From: Planctomycetaceae bacterium
Lineage (GTDB): Bacteria; Planctomycetota; Planctomycetia; Pirellulales; Pirellulaceae
Length of the DNA stretch: 5,724 nucleotides
Direction: 5' to 3'
Assembly: GCA_003506095.1 (NCBI GenBank)
Contig: DNWZ01000573.1
Span: 1 to 5,724, forward strand
Shown: positions 1 through 5,092 of the stretch, piece after piece
How the letters are laid out: every line of letters starts with the position of its first letter
How positions within the stretch are numbered: position 1 is the stretch's first letter
Program-made: the position numbers and the translations under genes
The notes under the pieces: generated by a model
Told to the model about the DNA's origin: nothing
What the model saw: only the letters and a program-made list of their open reading frames with translations
The model's database searches: none

Positions 1-60
1 ATGTAACCAAAGAAATTTCAACAAACGTGGCTCCCGCCACTTGCAAACCTCGGACTTCAT
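1..60 (-). CDS. 5' end of a cassette gene, truncated by window edge
   Basis: An ATG at 58-60 opens a frame of 20 codons that reaches the left edge without a stop; it begins MKSEVCKWRE. It sits directly beyond the decayed attC at 59-155, where the next cassette's gene is expected, and on the same strand as all other cassette genes. No ribosome-binding site is seen. Twenty codons are too few to identify a family, and chance openness is possible. Confidence 0.4.
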   Translation of the reverse strand, partial: MKSEVCKWREPRLLKFLWLH

Positions 61-155
61 AGTCGGTACCGATCACCCTCGCCGCGACGAGCGATTCACC
101 ACTTCAAAAGCCCCCAATTCGCGGCTGGGGTGCATCGGATGGCTCGCCATTATCC
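59..155 (-). repeat. attC site, decayed (7-bp insertion in the R'' core)
   Basis: The stem is clear: the left arm (CCGATCACCC then GCCGCGA) pairs with the right arm (TCGCGGC then GGGTGCATCGG). The unpaired G of the coding strand is kept, but the position of the second unpaired base is opposed by a base on the other arm. The right core reads GG-CTCGCCA-TTATCC; removing bases 143-149 would restore GGTTATCC, as in intact sites. The left core is also degenerate (TCGGTACC where a site such as GGATAAC is expected). The central loop resembles those of the sites at 785, 1314 and 2398. The site is probably inactive or weak. Confidence 0.75.
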
Positions 156-347
156 AGGTTGGAAATCGCGAACGAATGCGACCAAGTCAATGTAGCCTGC
201 GCCACAACCGGGAGCAACATCGAGCATTGGCTTTTCGGGCATTGGGGCAGGCGTTGGGATTCCGGCTGTTGCTGGCAAGCTACTGACGCCCGAGATCGCA
301 ACCGAGGCTTGCATCATAAGTCCGCGGCGTCTTCGTGTGCACGGCAT
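150..347 (-). CDS. Short hypothetical frame, probably a cassette-gene remnant
   Basis: A 65-codon frame ends in a TAA that falls in the GGATAA core of the following attC, exactly where five other cassette genes place or nearly place their stop. Its first ATG (345-347) lies inside the half attC at 322-355, so the upstream end is not a normal cassette start; a later ATG pair (residues 11-12, MMQ) could serve. The product is rich in Ala, Pro and Gly and has no recognised domain. An overlapping frame at 104-301 reads on through the attC and is less likely. The simplest view is the 3' remainder of a gene whose start was lost together with half an attC. About 265 bases (160-424) hold nothing else I can support. 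Confidence 0.33.
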   Translation of the reverse strand: MPCTRRRRGLMMQASVAISGVSSLPATAGIPTPAPMPEKPMLDVAPGCGAGYIDLVAFVRDFQPG

Positions 348-355
348 TGTTATCC
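322..355 (-). repeat. Half attC site (R''-L'' arm only)
   Basis: Read on the coding strand it begins GGATAAC AAT GCCGT G CACACG A, followed by a GC-rich block. This matches the R''-L'' half of the intact sites, including the G and A at the two extrahelical positions six bases apart. The complementary L'-R' half is absent: downstream there is only a short GGCGTC that could pair with GACGCC, and no GTTRYYY core. It ends the cassette of the zinc-ribbon gene, whose opening core (GTTATCC at 785-791 on the minus strand) is the exact complement. Deletion or rearrangement removed the other half. Confidence 0.65.
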
Positions 356-424
356 GACAATCTGGGATTCTGCAGCGTTGGGGTGGTCGTTACAGTCTAT
401 CCGAATTGAGTCCGCCCGGATCAA

Positions 425-748
425 TCATTCAAGCATTTGTCGCGGATCGTGCCAATCCGCACCACATTCGAAGCACTGCATGGCATGACGCGACCGTAAA
501 TTTTTGCCGCAGTGCCAACATCGGGGCATGGGTCTGACCTTCGCGTGAACCATTCCGAAGGCGTGGGCAAGTCCGGCCATTCCAAATACCCAGACAGTCA
601 TGATCGTGAAAAAGAGGGGAAATACTGTAATAAGCCGCTGCAGCGATGTTAGTTCAAAACGACCGCCAATGTACGCAATGGCAATGCCCGTGATCACTCC
701 GGGAATCACCACGATGTAAACGAACGTTGAGAGGTGAGTATTTCCCAT
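425..748 (-). CDS. Two-helix membrane protein with C-terminal zinc ribbon
   Basis: The 107-residue product has two predicted membrane segments (about residues 8-28 and 36-66) and then a soluble tail with paired CxxC motifs: C77-W-H-C80 and C92-F-E-C95, followed by GADW. Two CxxC pairs 11 residues apart form a typical four-cysteine zinc ribbon, here likely on the cytoplasmic side. No enzymatic role is indicated; such ribbons usually mediate protein or nucleic-acid contacts. The start is the second ATG of ATGGATGGG, 36 nt after the upstream attC core; the first ATG is in another frame. No clear ribosome-binding site. A 69-bp untranslated tail separates the TGA stop from the half attC, whose core matches this cassette's opening core. 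Confidence 0.75.
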   Translation of the reverse strand: MGNTHLSTFVYIVVIPGVITGIAIAYIGGRFELTSLQRLITVFPLFFTIMTVWVFGMAGLAHAFGMVHAKVRPMPRCWHCGKNLRSRHAMQCFECGADWHDPRQMLE

Positions 749-784
749 CCATTGCTCAGCGTTGAAGTTGCGTGGCGTTCAGTC

Positions 785-874
785 GGATAACGAGTCGGGT
801 AACCGCGATCGCGCGAGTGATTTACCACTTCAAAAACGCTAGCTCGCGGTCTCCGTTGCAACCGTTTGTTATGC
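785..874 (-). repeat. attC site of the small membrane-protein cassette
   Basis: A 90-bp site with cores GGATAAC (785-791) and GTTATGC (868-874) as read on the plus strand. On the coding strand the 5' arm is AACAAACGGTT-G-CAACGG-A-GACCGCG, with the conserved unpaired G and A. The stem has more mismatches than its neighbours, about three in the middle block. The right arm and central loop (TTTACCACTTCAAAAAC) are nearly identical to those of the site at 2398-2487. Confidence 0.88.
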
Positions 875-885
875 GATCGAGACTG

Positions 886-1119
886 TCAAAGCACATTTTG
901 CTTTTTGGATTCGATCGATTGCTTGCTCGCGTCAGATGCTTTCGCGGTCGAATTGACCGTCTGAAATAGCATGATTAACGCCGCAGAAGTCATCAACGCT
1001 CCCGTAGCGCCGACGAGAAACGTAATTGCCACTGTGTCTGCTCTGCTTGGGAAAAGATGGCCCATAGCGATAAAGAGAGGTCCGAAACTCGCACAAGCGG
1101 GAAACAAAGTTTTCAACAT
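886..1119 (-). CDS. Small two-helix membrane protein, hypothetical
   Basis: The 77-residue product has two hydrophobic stretches (about residues 4-24 and 29-54) joined by a short loop containing Arg and Asp, then a polar Ser/Lys-rich tail (residues 57-77). No family recognised. The ATG at 1117-1119 is preceded by GGAG with an 8-nt gap, the clearest ribosome-binding site in the window, and by a plausible promoter. Unlike its neighbours, the gene starts 194 nt after the upstream attC core, so this cassette carries a real 5' leader. The TGA stop is 12 nt before the attC core. It could be a small membrane stress protein or part of an inner-membrane complex; the sequence alone does not say. Confidence 0.72.
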   Translation of the reverse strand: MLKTLFPACASFGPLFIAMGHLFPSRADTVAITFLVGATGALMTSAALIMLFQTVNSTAKASDASKQSIESKKQNVL

Positions 1120-1127
1120 CTCAGGCT

Positions 1128-1131
1128 CTCC
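1128..1131 (-). promoter_or_regulatory. Ribosome-binding site of the 77-residue membrane protein
   Basis: GGAG on the minus strand lies 8 nt before the ATG at 1117-1119. It settles the start and contrasts with most other cassette genes here, which lack a recognisable Shine-Dalgarno sequence. Confidence 0.55.
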
Positions 1132-1149
1132 AGAACGCTTTCCAGGATT

Positions 1150-1177
1150 ATTGTACAGTTTCTTTGCCGGCTGTCAT
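1150..1177 (-). promoter_or_regulatory. Candidate sigma-70-type promoter inside a cassette
   Basis: Read on the minus strand, ATGACA (1172-1177) and TACAAT (1150-1155) are separated by 16 bp; each hexamer matches the bacterial consensus at five of six positions. A start about 7 nt beyond the -10 would give a leader of roughly 25 nt with the GGAG site in it. Its place in the only cassette with a long leader makes it credible as a private promoter far from Pc. Planctomycete promoters are less well characterised, so confidence is moderate. Confidence 0.45.
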
Positions 1178-1313
1178 TCACAGGCGAGCACACCTTATGA
1201 TATCAAACATTGATAGTGAATTGTTCGGCCGCCTTATCTGTGCCGCTCAATCCGTTGGTTTGCGTCAATGGGTACGTCGAACAACACGTCGGAATGTTCG
1301 GCTGAGTTCAACC

Positions 1314-1403
1314 GCATAACGATTGCGATAACCCCGCCGCGACGAGGGATCTACCACGTCAAGAACGTCAACTTCGCGGCTGAGGTTCATCGCTTGGTTA
1401 CCC
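1314..1403 (-). repeat. attC site of the secreted-protein cassette
   Basis: A 90-bp site with plus-strand cores GCATAAC (1314-1320) and GTTACCC (1397-1403). Coding-strand 5' arm: AACCAAGCGAT-G-AACCTC-A-GCCGCGA; it pairs with the other arm with a single mismatch plus the two unpaired bases. The TAA stop of the upstream gene (1398-1400) is inside the R'' core GGGTAAC. Confidence 0.92.
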
Positions 1404-1889
1404 GCCGTCAGGAGTTGAACGCTTGCTATCGGGAGGCAATGGTCCGCCCGAAACACCGTGCCCAGCATAGGCGGTTATCCGAACAGTCACAGAGCCCATA
1501 GCAACGGACGGCGTGTCGAGTAACGCCTCAATCTCACCGAGATTCATCACGCGCTGGGCAATCTCAGTTTGGGAGATTCGCATTGGTCGAAAATCAGTCC
1601 AAGTGTGCGGAAGAACCACGAATCGGAATCCATCTTTTGGTGTGAACGCAAGTGCGGCGAAAGTGTTTGGGCATGCGAAATATTGCTTTTTGTCGGCGGG
1701 TGGAAGTCTCGATTGCTTGAGCAGCGACTCCATAGCCTCTTTCGGCATGTTCCATTCGGTCGAGAATAGTCCGTGCGGCAGACCGAAATACGAGTGGTCG
1801 CAAACAACCGGGTCGGCCGCGTGCAAGGCTTGTACTGAAAGCGACGCAATTAACGTTGCCAAAACGGCTTGACGTACAGATGAAAGCAT
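1398..1889 (-). CDS. Secreted protein of unknown function
   Basis: The 163-residue product opens with a Sec-type signal peptide: R6 in the n-region, a hydrophobic core (about residues 8-20) and a probable cleavage after ALHA (residue 24), so it should be exported to the periplasm or beyond. The mature part contains C30 and C73, which could form a disulphide, and ends with a Gly/Pro/Ser-rich tail (GGPLPPDSKRSTPDGG) that runs into the attC. No known domain recognised. The ATG at 1887-1889 is chosen because it gives the signal peptide and lies 11 nt after the upstream attC core; the same frame is open far upstream, but that extension would read across the attC at 1901-1990. The TAA stop lies inside the following attC core. 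Confidence 0.82.
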   Translation of the reverse strand: MLSSVRQAVLATLIASLSVQALHAADPVVCDHSYFGLPHGLFSTEWNMPKEAMESLLKQSRLPPADKKQYFACPNTFAALAFTPKDGFRFVVLPHTWTDFRPMRISQTEIAQRVMNLGEIEALLDTPSVAMGSVTVRITAYAGHGVSGGPLPPDSKRSTPDGG

Positions 1890-1900
1890 GTGACTCAGTT

Positions 1901-1990
1901 GGGTAACGACTGGGTTTAGCGGGCGGGCGCGGATAGGCAACCATTGCCAACTCGCCCTTTTCGCCCGCTCCGTTGCAACCCATGTTATTT
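1901..1990 (-). repeat. attC site of the 133-residue-protein cassette
   Basis: A 90-bp site with plus-strand cores GGGTAAC (1901-1907) and GTTATTT (1984-1990). Coding-strand 5' arm: AACATGGGTT-G-CAACGG-A-GCGGGCG. The apical part holds an extra small hairpin, GGCAA-CCA-TTGCC (1936-1948), and alternating GGGCG/CGCCC blocks that could pair in more than one way. The TAA of the upstream gene is in the R'' core AAATAAC. Confidence 0.9.
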
Positions 1991-2386
1991 GACATTCTTT
2001 GGTTGCTTCTCTACCGGTTGCAGTAACCAGTATACAAAACGCGATAGCTTTTGTTTTAGCCAGTTTAACGCTACGTTGGCTCTCGTTGATTGCGGGGGCG
2101 ATAGCGAACGAAAAGTTAGTCGATCGGTTTTTCCATCGCAGAAATCGGTGTAGCCGCCCGAAAACGTATGTTGATTTGGGATACCGCCACGCGAGTCTCT
2201 TACCGTGAAGTTTACGGTCTCCCACGTGTTAGTGTTGCGAATAACCAATTCAGCATCCGCGTCAGTTGGTTTGATTTGATAAGAGCACCAGAACATATCT
2301 TCCCATCGGGGTGCGCATAGCGTTGCGACCTTCTTGCCGTCGACAAAAAGTTCGTACATCGGTTCTTCTGGATCAATGTGCTCCAT
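1985..2386 (-). CDS. Hypothetical cassette protein with WEDMFWCSY segment
   Basis: The 133-residue product is soluble, with no signal peptide. Its N-terminal half looks like a beta-rich domain: residues 10-65 hold MYELFVDGKKVATL, WEDMFWCSY (28-36) and an alternating strand-like run; residues 75-95 hold FSGGYTDFC and KTDRLTFRSL. The last 30 residues form a basic, amphipathic, Trp/Tyr-containing helix (VALNWLKQKLSRFVYWLL) that might bind membrane or partner. C24, C34 and C83 are present, but no metal motif is formed. No family recognised with confidence. The ATG at 2384-2386 is 11 nt after the upstream attC core; M10 is an alternative start. The TAA stop is inside the following attC core. Confidence 0.78.
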   Translation of the reverse strand: MEHIDPEEPMYELFVDGKKVATLCAPRWEDMFWCSYQIKPTDADAELVIRNTNTWETVNFTVRDSRGGIPNQHTFSGGYTDFCDGKTDRLTFRSLSPPQSTRANVALNWLKQKLSRFVYWLLQPVEKQPKNVK

Positions 2387-2397
2387 TGGCCTCTGTC

Positions 2398-2487
2398 AAA
2401 TAACGGTTCGGTTCAGCGGGACCGCGCGAGAGATTAACCACTTCAAAACCGCCAAGTCGCGGTCTCCGTTGCAACCGATGGTTATGC
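2398..2487 (-). repeat. attC site of the 201-residue-protein cassette
   Basis: A 90-bp site with plus-strand cores AAATAAC (2398-2404) and GTTATGC (2481-2487). Coding-strand 5' arm: AACCATCGGTT-G-CAACGG-A-GACCGCG, well paired with the opposite arm. Its right arm and loop closely match the site at 785-874, suggesting a common recent ancestor of the two sites. The TAA of the upstream gene (2482-2484) is in the core GCATAAC. Confidence 0.93.
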
Positions 2488-3087
2488 GATCTTGTAATCG
2501 AAGGGCTTGAAAGTCAACCATTGTTGGACATTTTGCCGAAGCCATCCGTAGATCGGCTCTGCGACAATGAAATCGCCCCATTCGGCGCGAGTACGAAACC
2601 ACAACGGCAATTTAGCATCAGGAACCACAACGTCCATCTTGCTATCAGGATCATCCGGGTCAACCTCGCGATAGGTGCAATCGACGACCGGCATCAGCAA
2701 TTCAGACATCGCGTCCATCGCCGCCGCAACATCGGGTTCATGTGCCCGATCCCAAATGTATCCCTCAGGTTCGCCCTCCGGCGGATACTCTGCCGGTTGT
2801 GACGCAGCAAGATCCCAAGTGTGCCAGGAAAGTCCAACAATACGGTCTCCAACGGCAGGACGTATCGAGAGGTCGGGTACGAGCTCTTGAAGCTGATCGA
2901 ACAACTGATTTGTTACGACCATCTGAGGTCCACCAACTGAGCTCCAGGGAATAAACACTGGTGGAGCGAAGGGACCGGTTCGATGCAACAACATTGGGCC
3001 GCAATTTTCGCGGCGGTAATAGCCAGCGATTAGGACGGAGCCGAAGTCGCCCCAGAGTTTTGGTGGTTCAAGGATGAAGTGTTTCAC
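2482..3087 (-). CDS. Hypothetical acidic cassette protein, 201 residues
   Basis: Soluble, with no signal peptide or membrane segment. Notable parts: Trp/Gly-rich start (LWGDFGSVLIAGYYRRENCG, residues 11-30), HRTGPFAPP (35-43), VVTNQLFDQLQEL (57-69), then an acidic Pro-rich middle with SWHTWDLAA (87-95), YPPEGEPEGYIWDR (101-114) and an Asp-rich DPDDPDSKMD (143-152), and a Trp-rich C-terminus (WGDFIVAEPIYGWL). The RTGPF...VTN pattern recalls unnamed proteins often seen in immunity-like or accessory loci, but I cannot assign a family. The GTG at 3085-3087 is chosen because it starts 9 nt after the upstream attC core, the spacing seen for its neighbours; the next Met is residue 32. The TAA stop lies in the following attC core. 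Confidence 0.78.
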   Translation of the reverse strand: MKHFILEPPKLWGDFGSVLIAGYYRRENCGPMLLHRTGPFAPPVFIPWSSVGGPQMVVTNQLFDQLQELVPDLSIRPAVGDRIVGLSWHTWDLAASQPAEYPPEGEPEGYIWDRAHEPDVAAAMDAMSELLMPVVDCTYREVDPDDPDSKMDVVVPDAKLPLWFRTRAEWGDFIVAEPIYGWLRQNVQQWLTFKPFDYKIA

Positions 3088-3096
3088 GATTCATTC

Positions 3097-3186
3097 GCAT
3101 AACGTTACCCGTCACCGGGCCGGGAAAGTTGATTGTCCATTTGTAAAAACTTGCAAGCCCGGCTCCGGTGCACGGGATGGTTATCC
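3097..3186 (-). repeat. attC site of the DUF4303-like cassette
   Basis: A 90-bp site with plus-strand cores GCATAAC (3097-3103) and GTTATCC (3180-3186). Coding-strand 5' arm: AACCATCCCGT-G-CACCGG-A-GCCGGG; it pairs with CCCGT-CACCGG-GCCGGG without mismatch apart from the two unpaired bases. A textbook example among those present, with a further AAGTT/AACTT pairing towards the loop. Confidence 0.95.
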
Positions 3187-3232
3187 GCCTCTGTTCGACG
3201 CGGGTAAGAGTGCCATCAAGAAAAAGACTGCC

Positions 3233-3760
3233 CTATTTATAGAGGATGGCGGCCTCTTTTCGGGCACGACCATCGTTCAAGGTTTCAAACGCCTCTACCA
3301 AAATGGGGTCCTCATCGTCCGTCATGGCGAGAACGCGGTACCAAATTGTACCATAAGTATTTTCTTCCTTGTGGCGCTTCATTGCAATGAGGGTTGCTCG
3401 CGCACATCCAGTTATGAATTCCCCGTGCACCTTGTAGAGCTTCTTCCCCGAAAGATCTTGAGAAATCTGCTCGAATTGCCTAACCAATGACTCCAGCACA
3501 CGGTTCGAGTTCTTAAATGCCGGAAGAGTCGGAATCCACTCGATCGGACTGTAGCGTTGATCAAGTGCTTCCATGGTACCGGCGCGAGCTGTCATCTTGG
3601 ATTCGTTGCCATGTGTGTAGTTGAAGCAAGCAGCACCCGCATCTTCAGGCACGAAGATCGCGAACCCAAAAACATCTGGATTATTCGCGAGCGGCGGTAG
3701 AATACTCGCAAGTTCGTCGTAGAGAGCCTCAGCCAATTCATCAAAGTTAAGCGATTGCAT
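3233..3760 (-). CDS. Hypothetical cassette protein, weakly DUF4303-like
   Basis: The 175-residue form starts at the ATG at 3758-3760 (MQSLNFDELAEALYDEL). The frame is also open to an ATG at 3824-3826, but that codon is inside the attC stem, so the shorter form is preferred. The product is soluble: an N-terminal acidic helix, a strand-like FGFAIFVPED (residues 31-40), then ALDQRYSPIEWIP (65-77), a central helix (RVLESLVRQFEQISQ) and a C-terminal TIWYRVLAMTD followed by an acidic run. The order helix, F-A-[IL] strand, YSP-x-x-W and helix resembles DUF4303, whose function is not established; this is a memory-based, weak match. The gene ends with TAG, leaving 46 nt before the attC. Confidence 0.75.
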   Translation of the reverse strand: MQSLNFDELAEALYDELASILPPLANNPDVFGFAIFVPEDAGAACFNYTHGNESKMTARAGTMEALDQRYSPIEWIPTLPAFKNSNRVLESLVRQFEQISQDLSGKKLYKVHGEFITGCARATLIAMKRHKEENTYGTIWYRVLAMTDDEDPILVEAFETLNDGRARKEAAILYK

Positions 3761-3810
3761 GTCACCATTCTTGTGTAGGTTTGCCAGCGAGATTGTTCGA
3801 TAATTGGTTC

Positions 3811-3900
3811 GGATAACGCTGGGCATAACCCGGTTGCCGGGTTTGATATGTTAGCAAATTTGACGTGCTCGGCAACTCGGCGTTCATGCCTTGGTTCGTC
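3811..3900 (-). repeat. attC site of the 83-residue-protein cassette
   Basis: A 90-bp site with plus-strand cores GGATAAC (3811-3817) and GTTCGTC (3894-3900). Coding-strand 5' arm AACCAAGGCAT-G-AACGCCG-A-GTTGCCG pairs with GGCAT-AACCCG-GTTGCCG. Besides the usual G and A there is one additional base in the middle block, so three bases should be unpaired. The R'' core is GACGAAC rather than the xxATAAC form. Confidence 0.9.
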
Positions 3901-4021
3901 GGCTTTTTTCTCGTTTACCTTGAGATGTTCCGTGTCACAAGTTGGACGTAATCGTTTATCTAAATATCAATGCATAGTGTCCGAAAAATTGGATTTCTCG
4001 ATCGTTGGAACTCTTTGTCTC
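3901..4021 (-). other. Untranslated 3' part of the 83-residue-protein cassette
   Basis: These 121 bases, between the TAA at 4022-4024 and the attC, are AT-richer than the surrounding genes and contain no supported reading frame, RNA gene or convincing terminator. Most other cassettes have under 70 bases here. Confidence 0.5.
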
Positions 4022-4273
4022 TTAAAACAATGCTCCGTCGGAGACAATCTTTGCTCTTTCGGCGACCGCAAGTCGAACTTCCTTCTCGATTTTTCGTCGC
4101 AGAAACCATTCTCGGACAAAGCTCGCTGATTCTATCTCTGATTCTATCTCTGATTCATACTGTGATTCAATAGTAGGGCGTATTTCATTTTCAAGTCCCC
4201 GCAGAACATGATTGAATCCGCCGGCGACAAAACCGGAAGCGGAGCCTACCATTCTTCTTGACTGTTTTTTCAT
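4022..4273 (-). CDS. Small charged protein with tetrapeptide repeat, hypothetical
   Basis: The 83-residue product starts with a basic tip (MKKQSRRM), a short Gly/Ala segment (GSASGFVAGGFNHVL, residues 10-24) too weak to call a signal peptide, then an acidic Glu/Ser/Ile repeat (IESQYESEIESEIES, residues 35-49) and a strongly amphipathic helix (FVREWFLRRKIEKEVRLAVAERAKI). The helix may form a coiled coil or bind a partner. The acidic repeat is encoded by a 12-bp tandem repeat, so its length could vary between strains. The ATG at 4271-4273 is about 47 nt after the attC core, with no good ribosome-binding site. No family recognised. Confidence 0.65.
   Translation of the reverse strand: MKKQSRRMVGSASGFVAGGFNHVLRGLENEIRPTIESQYESEIESEIESASFVREWFLRRKIEKEVRLAVAERAKIVSDGALF
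4127..4174 (-). repeat. 12-bp tandem repeat inside a coding region, about four copies
   Basis: On the plus strand TGATTCTATCTC occurs twice exactly (4127-4138, 4139-4150), followed by two diverged copies, TGATTCATACTG and TGATTCAATAGT. The unit is four codons, so copy-number change keeps the frame; it encodes the Glu-Ser-Glu-Ile repeat of the 83-residue protein. Confidence 0.9.
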
Positions 4274-4320
4274 GGTCGTGCAACGAATGTAAGTTTTCCT
4301 AGCAACACGATCTGTTAACT

Positions 4321-4411
4321 GACGAACACCGACGATAACCCAGCGGCGGCCAAAAATTATTGTTTTCAGGAAACGCCCGATCCGCCGCTTGGGTTCATCG
4401 GATGGTTATTT
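4321..4411 (-). repeat. attC site of the VVDRW-protein cassette
   Basis: A 91-bp site with plus-strand cores GACGAAC (4321-4327) and GTTATTT (4405-4411). Coding-strand 5' arm AACCATCCGAT-G-AACCCA-A-GCGGCGG pairs with the opposite arm, with one mismatch beyond the two unpaired bases. The loop shares AGGAAACGCCCGATC with the site at 4992-5081. The TAA of the upstream gene is in the AAATAAC core. Confidence 0.93.
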
Positions 4412-4981
4412 GGCAGTTGGCAACAAGCGTGACCACCAAGGGGTTTTCGATTGATAAGTCCAGGCGCGATCATGAATGCTCAAGAACGATTGGCAAAGTT
4501 TCGCGAATGCGTCGTTCTTCGGACACCAACGATCAACAACATTATACCTGTCGCCAACCTTTGCTTCGACGACGTACCGGAATCCGTCAAGTCCGTGTGG
4601 TTCGCCGTCAATCGAGAGCGACCAGAATCCGGACAAATCAACATTCACTAGTATCGTTTTCCGATCGTATTTCGTGAGTTCAAGCCGCTGTTCAGCGAAT
4701 GTGAACGCTCGACCATTGGCCGTAATCGTGTCGATGCGTTTGCACACCGCAAATGTTGTTTCATCGTGAATGTGGACTGTTACGACCGATGAAGGTTTCT
4801 CCAACGCGAGGAAACGGTACCTGTCAGCGGACGTCGTTTCGGACGCGTAGAGCGGCGCTTCGCCCATGGCGATCAAATGGATCGCGAACAATGTACGATA
4901 GCAAGCGTTCCAGCCATCGTTCGGCATATTAGTCTTCAGTGGGAAGAATGTGTCGAGAATATCTTTCGGTAGTTCATCCAC
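4406..4981 (-). CDS. Conserved hypothetical protein with C-terminal DRW motif
   Basis: The 191-residue product (from GTG) has YRFLAL (55-60), a strand-rich middle ending in SGFWSL (117-122), GLDG (130-133), a conserved-looking E139 and then Y-N-VVDRWCP (146-154) followed by F..LC..FL. I recall an unnamed, widespread family with the order FLxLR, GFW.L, DG..W.lE, Y..VDRW.P; all landmarks appear here in order, with C for the usual S after RW. Function of that family is unknown. Start: the GTG at 4979-4981 lies 10 nt after the upstream attC core, matching its neighbours; a TTG at 4991-4993, overlapping the core, would add four residues. The TAA stop sits inside the following attC core. No signal peptide. 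Confidence 0.8.
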   Translation of the reverse strand: MDELPKDILDTFFPLKTNMPNDGWNACYRTLFAIHLIAMGEAPLYASETTSADRYRFLALEKPSSVVTVHIHDETTFAVCKRIDTITANGRAFTFAEQRLELTKYDRKTILVNVDLSGFWSLSIDGEPHGLDGFRYVVEAKVGDRYNVVDRWCPKNDAFAKLCQSFLSIHDRAWTYQSKTPWWSRLLPTAK

Positions 4982-4991
4982 TTCTTGAGCC

Positions 4992-5081
4992 AAATAACGA
5001 CTGAAATCACCCGGTTGCCGCCAAGTACGTTGATTTTAGGAAACGCCCGATCGGCAACTCGGGTGCATTTCTTGGTTCGTC
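4992..5081 (-). repeat. attC site of the Clp N-domain cassette
   Basis: A 90-bp site with plus-strand cores AAATAAC (4992-4998) and GTTCGTC (5075-5081). Coding-strand 5' arm AACCAAGAAAT-G-CACCCG-A-GTTGCCG pairs perfectly with GAAAT-CACCCG-GTTGCCG apart from the two unpaired bases. The loop shares AGGAAACGCCCGATC with the site at 4321-4411. Confidence 0.94.
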
Positions 5082-5092
5082 GCTTTCCTCAT

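Noticed and set aside
27..40. Hairpin GTGGC-TCCC-GCCAC as a terminator
   Set aside because: The stem is only 5 bp, no T-run follows on either strand, and it falls in the candidate partial gene.
159..537. Plus-strand frames at 159-488 and 337-537
   Set aside because: They run against the array, overlap the zinc-ribbon gene on the other strand and have low-quality compositions.
425..1119. Toxin-antitoxin pair of two neighbouring small membrane proteins
   Set aside because: They belong to separate cassettes with different barcodes and an attC between them, and neither resembles a known toxin or antitoxin.
1398..2225. A 275-codon open frame on the minus strand
   Set aside because: It would read through the attC at 1901-1990 and overlap the 133-residue gene. 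The internal ATG at 1889 gives a signal peptide and the usual distance from the core.
3761..3826. Upstream extension of the 175-residue gene to an ATG at 3826
   Set aside because: That ATG lies inside the stem of the attC at 3811-3900, and the added residues do not look like part of the domain.
785..5081. CRISPR array
   Set aside because: The repeats are regular but about 90 bp, strongly diverged in sequence, and separated by genes of variable length.
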